From Glutamicibacter ardleyensis (GTDB lineage Bacteria; Actinomycetota; Actinomycetes; Actinomycetales; Micrococcaceae), in assembly GCF_014644555.1 (NCBI RefSeq), contig NZ_BMKX01000006.1:62001-126000 (forward strand): 64,000 bases of DNA, read 5' to 3'. The position numbers were made by a program, and so were the translations under genes. The number at the start of each line of letters is the position of its first letter. The first letter of the stretch is position 1. The notes beneath the pieces are model-generated. The model did not search any database, was not told the origin of the DNA, and was given only the letters and a program-made list of their open reading frames with translations. Shown piece after piece: positions 1-8,693 of the stretch.

Positions 1-1
1 T

Positions 2-688
2 CATGGCGTGGCTGGCCACGGTTCACAGCTAAATGAGGAGAACGCGGTAACTCGCTTGGCGTCGGCAGTTGCGCGCATTGGCGAGTATCAGTGGCCGCTT
101 TCTTACACGAAAACCACCAGAGCGCTATTTGAAGAACTCTCTGAAATCTCCGGGATTGAGTTCGACGAAGATCATCCCGAGCCGCTGCTCGAAGCGTTGG
201 GGAACACCAGCCGCTTTGTTGGCGCCACCTTGCAGAACACCTCAAACCCGTCGGTACTCAAGGCCGGGTATAAACACAATGTGCTGCCTGGTTACGCTGA
301 GGCGCTTATCGATTGCCGAACCTTGCCGATGGAACATGAATCGACACTGGCGACATTGCGGGAACTGGCGGGGGAGCATGTTGAGGTCAGCCTGCTCCAA
401 GACCAGCAGTCTTTGGAAGTACCCTTCAGCGGCGAACTAGTGGAATCCATGGTTGCGGCGTTAAAATCCGAAGATCCGCAGGCCGTGGTGCTGCCCTACA
501 TGCTCTCCGGTGGTACCGACAACAAAGCGTTAGCAAAGCTTGGTATCACTGGGTACGGATTTGCTCCGTTGCAGCTGCCTAAAGACCTCGACTTTACTGG
601 CATGTTCCATGGCGTGGATGAGCGGGTGCCGATCTCGGCCCTGAAGTTCGGAACCCGTGTGCTTGACCGTCTACTTAGAAACTATTAG
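2..688 (+). CDS. M20-family metallopeptidase, C-terminal part (5' end outside window)
   Basis: The gene enters from the left edge, and about 229 residues are visible. The reading frame is open from base 2 and starts in the conserved VAGHGS segment that leads into the dimerisation domain of M20 peptidases. The segment NVLPGYAEALIDCRTLP belongs to that lid domain. The chain then returns to the catalytic domain with SGGTDNKAL and FHGVDERVP; the His of the latter is the usual last zinc ligand. Enzymes of this family are cytoplasmic, di-zinc amidohydrolases acting on dipeptides or N-acyl amino acids; the substrate cannot be told from this half. The next gene follows after 11 bases, so the two are probably co-transcribed. 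The GTG at 8 is an internal codon, not the start. Confidence 0.88.
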   Translation, partial: HGVAGHGSQLNEENAVTRLASAVARIGEYQWPLSYTKTTRALFEELSEISGIEFDEDHPEPLLEALGNTSRFVGATLQNTSNPSVLKAGYKHNVLPGYAEALIDCRTLPMEHESTLATLRELAGEHVEVSLLQDQQSLEVPFSGELVESMVAALKSEDPQAVVLPYMLSGGTDNKALAKLGITGYGFAPLQLPKDLDFTGMFHGVDERVPISALKFGTRVLDRLLRNY

Positions 689-699
689 GAGCCTCCCGC

Positions 700-1839
700 G
701 TGACAATTGAAGAACTACTAAGCGATCAACTACTTGAACGGATCCGCGCACGAGCCGCGGAATACGACGCGGAGAACAGCTTCGCCACCGAAGACTTCGA
801 AGAGTTGGTCGGCTTAGGGTACTTAAAGGCGCTGGTGCCCGAATCCGCCGGTGGTCTGGGCTGGAGCTTCGAACAGCTGGTGCTTGCTCAACGTCGACTG
901 GCGACGGCGGCTCCGGGCACCGCGTTGGCGATCAATATGCATCAGGTCTGGGCCGGGGTCGCATACTTGCTTGCGGCACGCGGAGATATGCGGCTGAACA
1001 TGGTTACCGACTGGATCACAGACGGAGAAGTGATGGCCTTCGGGATTTCGGAACCTGGTAATGATTCAGTGCTTTTTGATTCAAATACCGTGGCGGACAC
1101 CGCGGCCGATGGTTCGGTGGCCTTCACCGGAACCAAGATCTTCACCTCACTTTCTCCGGCTTTTACTCGACTGGGAATCTTTGGCAAGGATGAGCAGACC
1201 GGGGAGTTAGTTCATGGCTTTGTGGCACGCGGAGAAAAAGTCCGCTCGCTGGGGGACTGGAACACCTTAGGAATGCGGGCGAGCCAGTCGCACACCACCA
1301 AATTAGAAGGCGCGGTGGCGCCGGCGGCCTGGGTGCATTCCAGATTGCCGGTCGGACCCAACGCGGATCCGCTGATCTTCGCAATCTTTGCGTCCTTCTT
1401 AACGCTCACCGCCAGCGTGTATGTCGGGATGGCTGAACGTGCGGTAGAGCTGAGCCAAAACGCGCTGAACAAACGCACCCATCAAGACGGTAGTAGTTAC
1501 ACCCAAGACGTTCGAGCTCGTGGTCTACTAGCCCAGTCAGGGATGCGGATGCTGAGCCTAGACGCACTGCAACACGCGGTAGCCAGCGACCTGGAATCAC
1601 GCGTTGATCATGGCGAGGGTTGGTTCCCGCGGCTAGTGACGCTACGAACTCTGGCCGGACAAACCGCGCGAGAGAACGTGGAAACTGCCGGCCAATTGCT
1701 TGGTGGTGGCGGATACTTCCGAGGCAGTGAATTTGAACGCCTCTACCGAGATGTGCAGGCCAGCTGGTATCACCCCTCAAATGCTGCCTCGGCGGAAAAC
1801 ACCGTGGCTAGTTGGCTGGTGGGCCCACTAGAGTCCTGA
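700..1839 (+). CDS. Acyl-CoA dehydrogenase family flavoprotein
   Basis: A 379-residue protein with the length and domain order of the acyl-CoA dehydrogenase fold: N-terminal helical domain, a central beta domain with the flavin-contact motif AFGISEPGNDS near residue 140, and a C-terminal helical domain with AGQLLGGGGYFRGSE. The GTG start has AGGAG upstream at 687-691. Classical family members carry a YEGT-type segment near the C-terminus; here the equivalent stretch reads RDVQASWYHPSNAASAEN. It may therefore be a flavin-dependent monooxygenase or desulfurisation-type relative rather than a true fatty acyl-CoA dehydrogenase. It sits directly after an M20 peptidase. The family call is firm; the reaction and substrate are unknown. 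Confidence 0.88.
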   Translation: MTIEELLSDQLLERIRARAAEYDAENSFATEDFEELVGLGYLKALVPESAGGLGWSFEQLVLAQRRLATAAPGTALAINMHQVWAGVAYLLAARGDMRLNMVTDWITDGEVMAFGISEPGNDSVLFDSNTVADTAADGSVAFTGTKIFTSLSPAFTRLGIFGKDEQTGELVHGFVARGEKVRSLGDWNTLGMRASQSHTTKLEGAVAPAAWVHSRLPVGPNADPLIFAIFASFLTLTASVYVGMAERAVELSQNALNKRTHQDGSSYTQDVRARGLLAQSGMRMLSLDALQHAVASDLESRVDHGEGWFPRLVTLRTLAGQTARENVETAGQLLGGGGYFRGSEFERLYRDVQASWYHPSNAASAENTVASWLVGPLES

Positions 1840-2094
1840 GCGATCAAGCGTACTGACAACGCGGATCACCTTGCGCCGCATCCAATATTTGCTGGCTCCA
1901 CCCTCATAGCGCAGGGTGCGAACATGCTCCCATTTTCCGTTATCCGAGTGTTCTCGCAAGGCTGCTCGGGCTACGTGTTTGGATTCCGTGGGGAAAGAAG
2001 TGATCACCAAATATTCGTACCGGTCATCATTATTCAAGTGCAGCGGGGCCTTGATAAGTTCCTGAAGCATTTCACCTCTATCGAAAGATGGCAT
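1828..2094 (-). CDS. DUF5703 family protein
   Basis: An 88-residue, charged, soluble protein matching the small actinobacterial DUF5703 family (core DDRYEYLVITSFPTESK followed by AALREHSDNGKWEHVRTLRYEGG). No signal peptide or membrane segment is visible, and the function is unknown. Its C-terminus ends RRKVIRVVSTLDR, a basic tail. The 3' end overlaps the end of the convergent acyl-CoA dehydrogenase gene by 12 bases, so the two transcripts are complementary at their ends and no terminator fits between them. It is divergent from the small gene at 2115, leaving only about 20 bases for both start regions. Confidence 0.8.
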   Translation of the reverse strand: MPSFDRGEMLQELIKAPLHLNNDDRYEYLVITSFPTESKHVARAALREHSDNGKWEHVRTLRYEGGASKYWMRRKVIRVVSTLDRSGL

Positions 2095-2114
2095 TCGGTT
2101 GTAGCGTGTGTCTC

Positions 2115-2333
2115 ATGAGCATCGAACCGAGCTACGCGCTACAACAGCTGATCTCACGACTTGAGCAGCACCTGACGGTGGTTTCCCAGAGTCGGGGATC
2201 GGCCGACGCAGCCGTTGACGCGGCTTTTGGATCTTTAGCCGACGCGTTCCAGACTTATGAGGATGCCCTCTACGACCAATATTCCGAACTACTTCCGTTC
2301 ACCATACCCACGGATGACGACGATGACGAGTGA
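2115..2333 (+). CDS. Small acidic hypothetical protein
   Basis: A 72-residue protein. The ATG at 2115 is preferred over an in-frame upstream start at 2088, because it gives a protein beginning MSIEPSYALQQLISRLEQHL, which looks like a complete amphipathic helical protein. The chain is predicted to be mostly helical, with an acidic tail of five Asp plus Glu. Similar short proteins occur next to DUF5703 genes in Arthrobacter relatives, some annotated as primosomal protein; I see no motif that supports such a role. No function is assigned. Confidence 0.6.
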   Translation: MSIEPSYALQQLISRLEQHLTVVSQSRGSADAAVDAAFGSLADAFQTYEDALYDQYSELLPFTIPTDDDDDE

Positions 2334-2411
2334 GTACGACCACGGATTGAATTTTCTTTCAAACGCCCGTTAATCACCGTGTCTCCCGCCCACGTGACGT
2401 AGTGTCAAGGG

Positions 2412-3236
2412 GTGAATTGGTTTGAAGCAGCTTTTCTCGGATTAATACAGGGCCTGACAGAGTTCTTGCCCGTCTCCTCATCGGCGCATCTGCGCATTGT
2501 GGGCGAACTTTTGCCCAACGCGCAAGATCCCGGTGCGGCATTTACCGCCATTACCCAACTGGGTACTGAAACCGCGGTCATCGTTTTTTTCTGGCGCGAT
2601 ATTGTGCGAATAATCGGAGCCTGGTTTAAGGCGATCACCGGCAAAATTCCGCATTCGGATCCGGACGCCAAAATGGGTTGGCTGATTATTGTCGGCTCGA
2701 TCCCTATCGCATTTTTGGGCTTATTGCTCGAAAGCTACATCGATACGAACTTCCGTTCGCTCTGGATAGTGGCCACCACACTGGTGGTATTTGGCGTATT
2801 CCTTGCGATCGCTGACTACTACGGCAAACAAGAACGCACCTTGCAAACGCTGACCGTGAAACACGGTATCTTTTACGGTTTGGCTCAGGCTATGGCTTTG
2901 ATTCCCGGTGTCTCACGCTCTGGCGGCACCATTACCGCCGGCTTGCTGATGGGCTACACCCGTGAAGCTGCGGCAAGATACTCGTTCTTACTCGCCATTC
3001 CCGCGGTTTACGCCTCGGGACTGTACAAGCTTTACAAGTCTTTCGCCGAGCCTGGCGTATACACGTTGGCGCAAACCGGTGTGGCCACCTTGGTGGCCTT
3101 CGTGGTCGGATTCTTTATCGTGGGCTGGTTCCTAAAGTTTGTTTCCACCCACTCCTACCGATTCTTCGTCTGGTACCGCTTGCTCTTGGGCCTAGGACTG
3201 TTCGTGTTTCTTGGCCTCGGTGTGATCAGCGCCTAA
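2412..3236 (+). CDS. uppP: Undecaprenyl-diphosphate phosphatase UppP (BacA)
   Basis: A polytopic membrane enzyme of 274 residues that removes the terminal phosphate of undecaprenyl diphosphate, recycling the lipid carrier for peptidoglycan and other wall polymers; overproduction of the family gives bacitracin resistance. Both family signatures are present: [15 protein letters not shown] at residues 13-27, with the catalytic Glu and His, and [17 protein letters not shown] at about 163-179, with the phosphate-binding Arg. Several hydrophobic segments fill the rest. The start is GTG (GTG-AAT-TGG), with AAGGG just upstream and close spacing. The synthase making its substrate, uppS, lies at 50.3-51.1 kb. 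Confidence 0.96.
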   Translation: MNWFEAAFLGLIQGLTEFLPVSSSAHLRIVGELLPNAQDPGAAFTAITQLGTETAVIVFFWRDIVRIIGAWFKAITGKIPHSDPDAKMGWLIIVGSIPIAFLGLLLESYIDTNFRSLWIVATTLVVFGVFLAIADYYGKQERTLQTLTVKHGIFYGLAQAMALIPGVSRSGGTITAGLLMGYTREAAARYSFLLAIPAVYASGLYKLYKSFAEPGVYTLAQTGVATLVAFVVGFFIVGWFLKFVSTHSYRFFVWYRLLLGLGLFVFLGLGVISA

Positions 3237-3327
3237 CAAGACAAGAGAGTCAACGGGAATAAACTAAGTTCTCGTTGACTTGCTCTTAAGAGAAGATCGT
3301 CTATACATCTGCGAAAGGATGTACTCA

Positions 3328-4590
3328 GTGCTCGCGTGGAAGTCCCCGGAAGTACCGCATGTTGTCGGATCCGCACCCATCTTGGAGATTTTTGATACCT
3401 CCAGCGGAACCAAGCGGGCCACCGCGCCGGCCGATAAAGCCAACAGTCCAGCCAGCATGTACGTCTGTGGCATCACCCCATATGACGCCACACACATGGG
3501 TCACGCGGCTACCTATGTCACCTTTGACCTACTGCACCGTACCTGGTTGGATAACGGCCGTAAGGTGAGCTACACGCAGAACATCACCGACGTGGATGAT
3601 CCGTTGCTCGAGCGTGCCACCGCGACGGGTGTTGATTGGCGCGATCTGGCCGAGAGCCAGATTCAGCTGTTCCGCACCGACATGGAAGCGTTGAATGTCA
3701 TCGCCCCACATAACTACATCGGTGCCGTCGAGTCCGTGAGCTGGCTGGTGCCAGTAGTCGAACGACTGCTGGCCGCAGACTTGGCATACCGAGTGCCGGC
3801 GGGTGAAGACGGGGTGGATGGTGACATTTACTTTGACACCATGGCCTCGCAGAATGATGCGTGGAAGCTCGGTCAGGTATCAAACTACGACCGTGAAACG
3901 ATGCTCGGCTTTTTCGCCGAACGCGGCGGAGACCCGCAGCGTGCAGGTAAGCGCGACCCGCTAGATCCACTGCTCTGGCGAATGGCTCGCGAAGGAGAAC
4001 CTTCGTGGGATGGTGGAGAACTGGGCACCGGACGTCCGGGCTGGCACATCGAATGTTCGGTGATTGCCCGAAAGACACTGCCTGCACCGTTTACCGTTCA
4101 GGGTGGCGGCTCAGACCTGATCTTCCCGCACCACGAATTCTCTGCCGCACACGCTGCCGCCGATGATCAGCTCGAATTGGCGCAGAACTACGTGCACACC
4201 GGCATGGTTGGCCTGGACGGCGAAAAGATGAGCAAGTCCCTAGGCAACCTGGTGTTGGTCTCCAAACTGCGTGAGGCCGGGGTGGAGCCGGTGGCGATTC
4301 GCGCGGTGCTGCTCTCCCAGCACTACCGGACCAACTGGTCTTGGACCGATGACCTGTTGCAGCTGGCACAGCAGCGCATAGCCACCTGGCGGGAACGGAT
4401 AACCGCTAGTGGCTTGGCCGAAGCTACCGCACTGCTCACCCGCATTCGCTCGCGCATGGCCGATGATCTGGACGCTCCAGCAGCGCTGGAAGCCATCGAC
4501 CAGTGGGCGGCCACCGAGGCTGAAGGCAGCGGCGAAGGTAGCGAACTGCTAACCCGTGGCTTTGATGCTCTCCTAGGCCTGAAGCTCTAA
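3328..4590 (+). CDS. mshC: Cysteine:1D-myo-inositol 2-amino-2-deoxy-glucopyranoside ligase MshC
   Basis: MshC joins cysteine to GlcN-Ins in an ATP-dependent reaction of mycothiol synthesis, the main low-molecular-weight thiol of actinomycetes. It is a cysteinyl-tRNA-synthetase paralogue lacking the anticodon-binding domain. Visible motifs are [13 protein letters not shown] near residue 47 (zinc-binding Cys plus HIGH-like HMGH), WHIECSVIA, and [10 protein letters not shown] near residue 299 (KMSKS loop). The open frame extends upstream to a TTG at 3280, but the GTG at 3328, preceded by GAAAGGA with a 9-base spacer, gives 420 residues and the family N-terminus ending in SPEVP; an ATG at 3319 would overlap that ribosome site. 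It ends just before a strong bidirectional terminator. Confidence 0.95.
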   Translation: MLAWKSPEVPHVVGSAPILEIFDTSSGTKRATAPADKANSPASMYVCGITPYDATHMGHAATYVTFDLLHRTWLDNGRKVSYTQNITDVDDPLLERATATGVDWRDLAESQIQLFRTDMEALNVIAPHNYIGAVESVSWLVPVVERLLAADLAYRVPAGEDGVDGDIYFDTMASQNDAWKLGQVSNYDRETMLGFFAERGGDPQRAGKRDPLDPLLWRMAREGEPSWDGGELGTGRPGWHIECSVIARKTLPAPFTVQGGGSDLIFPHHEFSAAHAAADDQLELAQNYVHTGMVGLDGEKMSKSLGNLVLVSKLREAGVEPVAIRAVLLSQHYRTNWSWTDDLLQLAQQRIATWRERITASGLAEATALLTRIRSRMADDLDAPAALEAIDQWAATEAEGSGEGSELLTRGFDALLGLKL

Positions 4591-4600
4591 GTTAGAAAAG

Positions 4601-4637
4601 AATCTCCATGCGAATTTCTTCGCATGGAGATTTTTTG
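4601..4637. terminator. Bidirectional terminator between mshC and the PAC2 gene
   Basis: A perfect 14-bp stem (4601-4614 with 4619-4632) around a TTTC loop is followed by a run of T on the plus strand. The A-rich left flank gives a weaker T tract on the minus strand. It lies between the convergent ends of mshC and the PAC2-family gene. Confidence 0.9.
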
Positions 4638-4647
4638 TACCCTCAGC

Positions 4648-5556
4648 TTAGATTTCGAAGTCCGGACCTTGCCCGTCTCCCCGCGAGCGGCCACGCCTGC
4701 GCAGGTAGCGTTCAAACTCGCGCGCAATGGACTCGCCACTTGCTTCAGGTAATTCGCTAGCGTCCGAAGCCCGCTCGAGTTGCTGCACATATTTTGAGAC
4801 ATCCGGATCCGCCGCCAAAAGCTCATCGACCCCGCGTTTCCACGCGACCGCGTCTTCACGCAACTTTTCCGAGGTCACGCTCATCGGGATCAACTCCTCG
4901 AGCATTTCAACCAGCGCTAATTCCACCCGTGGGCTCGGTGCTTGGGCTACATAGTGGGATAACTGGGCCCAAAGCGACATAGTCGCAATTCCATGCTTGT
5001 CGAATTCCGCGCTTAAGACCGAAGGAATTCCTGTTGGACCCTCATAGCGTGATGCGGAGATATTAAAGAACTCCTGCAGCTTAGGATGATCGCTGTTCAG
5101 CACCGTAGGCACCGGGCGGGTATGCGGCACATCAGCCAACAGTGCACCCACGGAAAGTACCGCGTGAACATTGTGGGTTTGGGCGGCCCGCACGACCTGA
5201 GCACAAAAGGATTGCCACTTAAACGTGGGCTCCACGCCCACAACAATCAGCAGATCTGCTGGGGCTTGCTCGAGGTTGATGCGATAAACATCGGTGACCG
5301 GCCATTCGATCACCCGTCCAGTCTCTGTGAGCCGAGAATGCGGGCGAGTGAACTGGTAGTCGTAGTAATCATCTGAGCCCACGGTGGCGACATGTTCGGG
5401 CGAGGTGCTATTCAAAATGCGCCGGACCGCATCACTAGCGGCCGAGCCAGCATCATTCCAGCCCTCAAACGCCGAAATTAAGATGGTGGGACGCATCTCA
5501 TGTTCGGTTTGCCCAACGAAGCCATTCAGCGTTGGTGCTTGGTATTCCTCGCTCAT
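4648..5556 (-). CDS. PAC2 family protein
   Basis: A 302-residue soluble protein of the PAC2 (proteasome assembly chaperone 2-like) superfamily, seen from ILISAFEGWNDAGSAASDAV near the N-terminus and VVGVEPTFKWQSFCAQVV further in. Actinobacterial members are widespread and uncharacterised; despite the name there is no evidence that they assemble proteasomes. The frame opens 7 codons earlier (5577), but the ATG at 5556 (MSEEYQ) has AAAGAGG six bases upstream and is preferred. The C-terminus is arginine-rich (LRRRGRSRGDG). The gene is divergent from the HAD phosphatase at 5640. Confidence 0.85.
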   Translation of the reverse strand: MSEEYQAPTLNGFVGQTEHEMRPTILISAFEGWNDAGSAASDAVRRILNSTSPEHVATVGSDDYYDYQFTRPHSRLTETGRVIEWPVTDVYRINLEQAPADLLIVVGVEPTFKWQSFCAQVVRAAQTHNVHAVLSVGALLADVPHTRPVPTVLNSDHPKLQEFFNISASRYEGPTGIPSVLSAEFDKHGIATMSLWAQLSHYVAQAPSPRVELALVEMLEELIPMSVTSEKLREDAVAWKRGVDELLAADPDVSKYVQQLERASDASELPEASGESIAREFERYLRRRGRSRGDGQGPDFEI

Positions 5557-5639
5557 CACAAACCTCTTTCCTGCCACTTCACCGACCCGACGTATCCACC
5601 GAAGCGGTTTAGCCCCACTCTTCCATCTAGAATGGAGTC

Positions 5640-6353
5640 ATGCCAAGCACCAGATCAGCGTTCGATACAAAAGTTTCATCCCACGGCCCGCAAGCGGTGC
5701 TGTGGGATATGGATGGGACCCTCATCGACACCGAACCCTATTGGATCAATGCCGAGATGGAACTCGTCAAAGCCCATGGTGGTACCTGGAGTGAGGAACA
5801 AGCATTTAACCTCGTCGGACAAGCGCTGCCTAACGGTGCCAAAATCCTTCAGGAAGCCGGAGTTAATCTCAGCATCCGCGAGATCATTGACCACTTATCG
5901 AGCAAGGTTATTGCCGGGTTGAGCCACGAAGTACCATGGCGCCCCGGAGCTCTGGAACTGCTCACTGCCGTGCATGCGGCAGGTATTCCCCAAGCGTTGG
6001 TCACGATGAGTGAACGTAGCATCGTGGATAAGCTCATGGAAGTACTACCCGAAGGTATCTTCACCGTCAGCGTCACCGGTGAGGAAGTCACCCACGGCAA
6101 ACCAGATCCCGAACCCTACCGACGCGGACTAACCTTACTGAGTGAAAAGTTGGGCCGAGAATTTGAAGCCGCCCGCTGCATTGGCTTCGAAGATTCAAAA
6201 CCCGGCATTCATTCTGCCTCGGCCGCCGAGCTACACGCAGTATTAGTCCCAAACGCCACCGATCCCGGAGTGGGGAACTGGCGACGGATCACGTCACTAG
6301 TTGATGTGGAAGTAGAAACCATGACCGATTGGTTGGTGCAGGTTAACGCGTGA
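5640..6353 (+). CDS. HAD-superfamily phosphatase (beta-phosphoglucomutase-like)
   Basis: A 237-residue cytosolic HAD hydrolase. Motif I is DMDGTLIDTE with the nucleophile Asp23 and acid/base Asp25; motif II lies in the VTMSER region; the Lys of motif III is in GKPDPEPY; motif IV is GFEDSKPG. A helical cap between motifs I and II places it in subfamily I (phosphatases or mutases of small phosphorylated compounds). The substrate is not predictable. Its stop overlaps the GTG start of the site-2 protease by four bases (GTGA), so the two are translationally coupled and probably form an operon with trmI. Confidence 0.9.
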   Translation: MPSTRSAFDTKVSSHGPQAVLWDMDGTLIDTEPYWINAEMELVKAHGGTWSEEQAFNLVGQALPNGAKILQEAGVNLSIREIIDHLSSKVIAGLSHEVPWRPGALELLTAVHAAGIPQALVTMSERSIVDKLMEVLPEGIFTVSVTGEEVTHGKPDPEPYRRGLTLLSEKLGREFEAARCIGFEDSKPGIHSASAAELHAVLVPNATDPGVGNWRRITSLVDVEVETMTDWLVQVNA

Positions 6354-7477
6354 GCGAAGTAACTGAAAAGGCCCCAGGGCTGAAGCTGGGGCGTATCGGC
6401 GGAGTGCCGGTGTACCTGTCTAGCTCGTGGTTCATTATTACCGCGGTCATCACCGTAGCCATCGGCATGCAATTATCCAATAACGCGCTGATCCCACCTG
6501 TTGTCGCTTACCTCTTGGGGTTTGCCTGCGCCGTGGTGATTGCCCTAGCTGTTCTCGTGCACGAGGTAGCGCACGCGCTCACGGCGCGCGCCTTCAAATG
6601 GCCAGATGCCCACATTGTGCTCACCCTGATGGGCGGACACACACAGTTCGGTTCCTTTAAAGCCAAGCCCGGAGCCTCTTTAGCTGTGGCTATGGCCGGT
6701 CCGCTATCGAACTTTGTGCTCGCCGGCCTAGCCTGGCTGGCTATGCAAATTCCAAGCCTCGGGTTATATCCGGGACTGCTGCTGAATTTCTTCGTCTACG
6801 CAAACCTGCTGCTCGGTGCGTTTAATGCACTGCCAGGACTTCCCCTAGACGGTGGGCGCCTCGTTGAATCTGCGGTGTGGAAACTAACCGGTTCACAGTT
6901 TAAAGGCACCATCGCCGCATCCTGGGTGGGCCGCATTATCGTCATCGGCGTGGTCTTCTGGTTTGTGGTGCTTCCATATTTTAAGGGCCAACAGCCACAA
7001 CTGATCACCATGGTGGTTGGCGTGATGGTGGCGGTCTTCATGTGGCAGGCGACTACACAGTTGATCAATCACGCAAAAATGATGCTGAACCTACCCAAGG
7101 TCATTGCCGGGGACCTGATGTCACCAGCCAGTGCCATGATGTCCGTAGCCACAGTAGCTGACGTGCACACCCGCAAACGGAACCGTGGGGGATCGATCAT
7201 TTTGATTGACCCGCAGGGCATGCCTTGCGGTGTGGTAGATGAACAAGCGCTGAGCCGGGTAGCTGTTGAGGCAGCTTCCGAAGTCTCCGCCTTAGCTGTT
7301 TCGCGGGCTTTGGGCCGCGGAGCGGTGGTCGCTGCTGAGGCTGATGGCAGGCAACTGATCGATTATCTGGCCACTGTGGCTAGCGCAGAATATGCGGTGA
7401 TCGACGCCCGTGGGGCCGTGGTCGGGTTATTGCACCAACGCAAAATTATTTCGGCCGTCACCGGCCGCAAAGCCTAA
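6350..7477 (+). CDS. Site-2 protease family membrane metalloprotease with CBS tail
   Basis: A 375-residue M50 zinc protease. The active-site HEVAHA lies at residues 71-76 in a membrane segment, and the third zinc ligand is in NALPGLPLDGG near residue 160. About five or six hydrophobic segments are visible, followed from about residue 250 by a soluble C-terminal region with CBS-pair character (VIAGDLMSPASAMMSVATVA, then YAVIDARGAVVGLL). CBS pairs often bind nucleotides and regulate such proteases. The family cleaves membrane-embedded substrates such as anti-sigma factors; no partner is encoded nearby. It sits between a HAD phosphatase (4-base overlap) and trmI (26-base gap). Confidence 0.92.
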   Translation: MSEVTEKAPGLKLGRIGGVPVYLSSSWFIITAVITVAIGMQLSNNALIPPVVAYLLGFACAVVIALAVLVHEVAHALTARAFKWPDAHIVLTLMGGHTQFGSFKAKPGASLAVAMAGPLSNFVLAGLAWLAMQIPSLGLYPGLLLNFFVYANLLLGAFNALPGLPLDGGRLVESAVWKLTGSQFKGTIAASWVGRIIVIGVVFWFVVLPYFKGQQPQLITMVVGVMVAVFMWQATTQLINHAKMMLNLPKVIAGDLMSPASAMMSVATVADVHTRKRNRGGSIILIDPQGMPCGVVDEQALSRVAVEAASEVSALAVSRALGRGAVVAAEADGRQLIDYLATVASAEYAVIDARGAVVGLLHQRKIISAVTGRKA

Positions 7478-7503
7478 AAAGTTCTACAACAAAGGAAAAC
7501 TCA

Positions 7504-8556
7504 GTGAGTGCTCAGAACACCGCAGCGCCGCATGGCGCGAACGCCCGTCGCGGCCCCTTCCGCGTCGGCGACCGTGTCCAGCTGACCGACGAAAAGCGTC
7601 GCATCAACACCATCACCCTTGAAGCCGGTGGAGAGTTCCACACGCACCAGGGCGTGTTGAGCCATGATCTGATCATTGGTACCTCCGAAGGCTCGGTGGT
7701 GGAAAACGTTGAAGGCGTGCGCTATCAGATGCTGCGTCCGCTGGCGAAGGACTTTGTTCTGTCCATGCCTCGAGGTGCTGCAGTGGTTTACCCCAAGGAT
7801 GCCGCCCAAATTATTCAGTTTGGCGATATTTTCCCTGGTGCACGTGTAGTTGAGGCCGGCGTTGGGTCCGGAGCGCTGTCGATTTCACTGCTGCGTGCGG
7901 TAGGAGACCAGGGGTACCTGCACTCCTATGAGCGTCGTGAAGAGTTCGCAGACATTGCGCGAGGCAACATCGCTACGGTATTTGGTGGCGAGCACCCTGC
8001 CTGGAACCTTTCAATTGGTGATTTCCAAGAGAAGGTACTGGAAATTGAGGAACCAGGCAGCGTAGACCGCGTAGTGCTCGATATGCTCTCGCCGTGGGAA
8101 TGCCTGGACGCTGTAGCCACGGTGCTGGCACCTGGCGGAGTTTGGACAAACTACGTGGCCACGGTGACCCAAATGTCCCGCGTGGTGGAAGCAATTCGCG
8201 CATCGGGCCAGTTCACCGAGCCCGATTGCTTTGAAACCATGGTGCGCGGTTGGCATGTTGACGGTTTAGCGGTTCGCCCGGATCACCGCATGGTGGCGCA
8301 CACGGCGTTCTTGATCACCACTCGCCGGTTGGCCGACGCGCAGGAGGGCATCCCGAAAGCTAAGCGGATGAAAGAGCACGGTTACTCGGCCGAGGATCTG
8401 AACGCGTGGACCCGGGAACACGACGCCGAGCAGTGGACCGAATCCGCACTCGGAGAACGTGGCATTTCGCCCAAGAAACTTCGCCGCGCCGCCAAGGACG
8501 CCAACCGTCCTAACCGTGTCCGCGAAGGTGAAAACGTCTCGGATATCGAGAACTAA
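7504..8556 (+). CDS. trmI: tRNA (adenine(58)-N1)-methyltransferase TrmI
   Basis: A SAM-dependent methyltransferase making m1A58 in the tRNA T-loop. The 350-residue protein has the family's N-terminal barrel (FRVGDRVQLTDEKRR, HQGVLSHDLIIG), then the Rossmann SAM site VEAGVGSGALSISLLRA near residue 118 and the catalytic-site segment VVLDMLSPWECL. The C-terminus carries a lysine/arginine-rich extension (RGISPKKLRRAAKDANR). The GTG start has AAAGGAAAA upstream. Location immediately before arc is typical for actinobacteria. A hairpin follows the stop. Confidence 0.95.
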   Translation: MSAQNTAAPHGANARRGPFRVGDRVQLTDEKRRINTITLEAGGEFHTHQGVLSHDLIIGTSEGSVVENVEGVRYQMLRPLAKDFVLSMPRGAAVVYPKDAAQIIQFGDIFPGARVVEAGVGSGALSISLLRAVGDQGYLHSYERREEFADIARGNIATVFGGEHPAWNLSIGDFQEKVLEIEEPGSVDRVVLDMLSPWECLDAVATVLAPGGVWTNYVATVTQMSRVVEAIRASGQFTEPDCFETMVRGWHVDGLAVRPDHRMVAHTAFLITTRRLADAQEGIPKAKRMKEHGYSAEDLNAWTREHDAEQWTESALGERGISPKKLRRAAKDANRPNRVREGENVSDIEN

Positions 8557-8572
8557 CGTTTCAATATGTGAA

Positions 8573-8607
8573 CTAAAGCCCTGGGAAATTCATTCCCGGG
8601 GCTTTAG
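8573..8607 (+). terminator. Stem-loop between trmI and arc
   Basis: A 15-bp near-perfect stem (8573-8587 with 8593-8607) sits 16 bases after the trmI stop. The U tract is poor (CTTCCT), so it may be a partial terminator or attenuator setting how much trmI transcript runs into the Pup operon. Confidence 0.6.
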
Positions 8608-8693
8608 CTTCCTAAGATGGAATCAGAGTGCCTCGCAAGATAGCCACCTCTGGTGGCCGCGCGAGGAGAAGTGTAAAGGTTGGGAGAATAACC

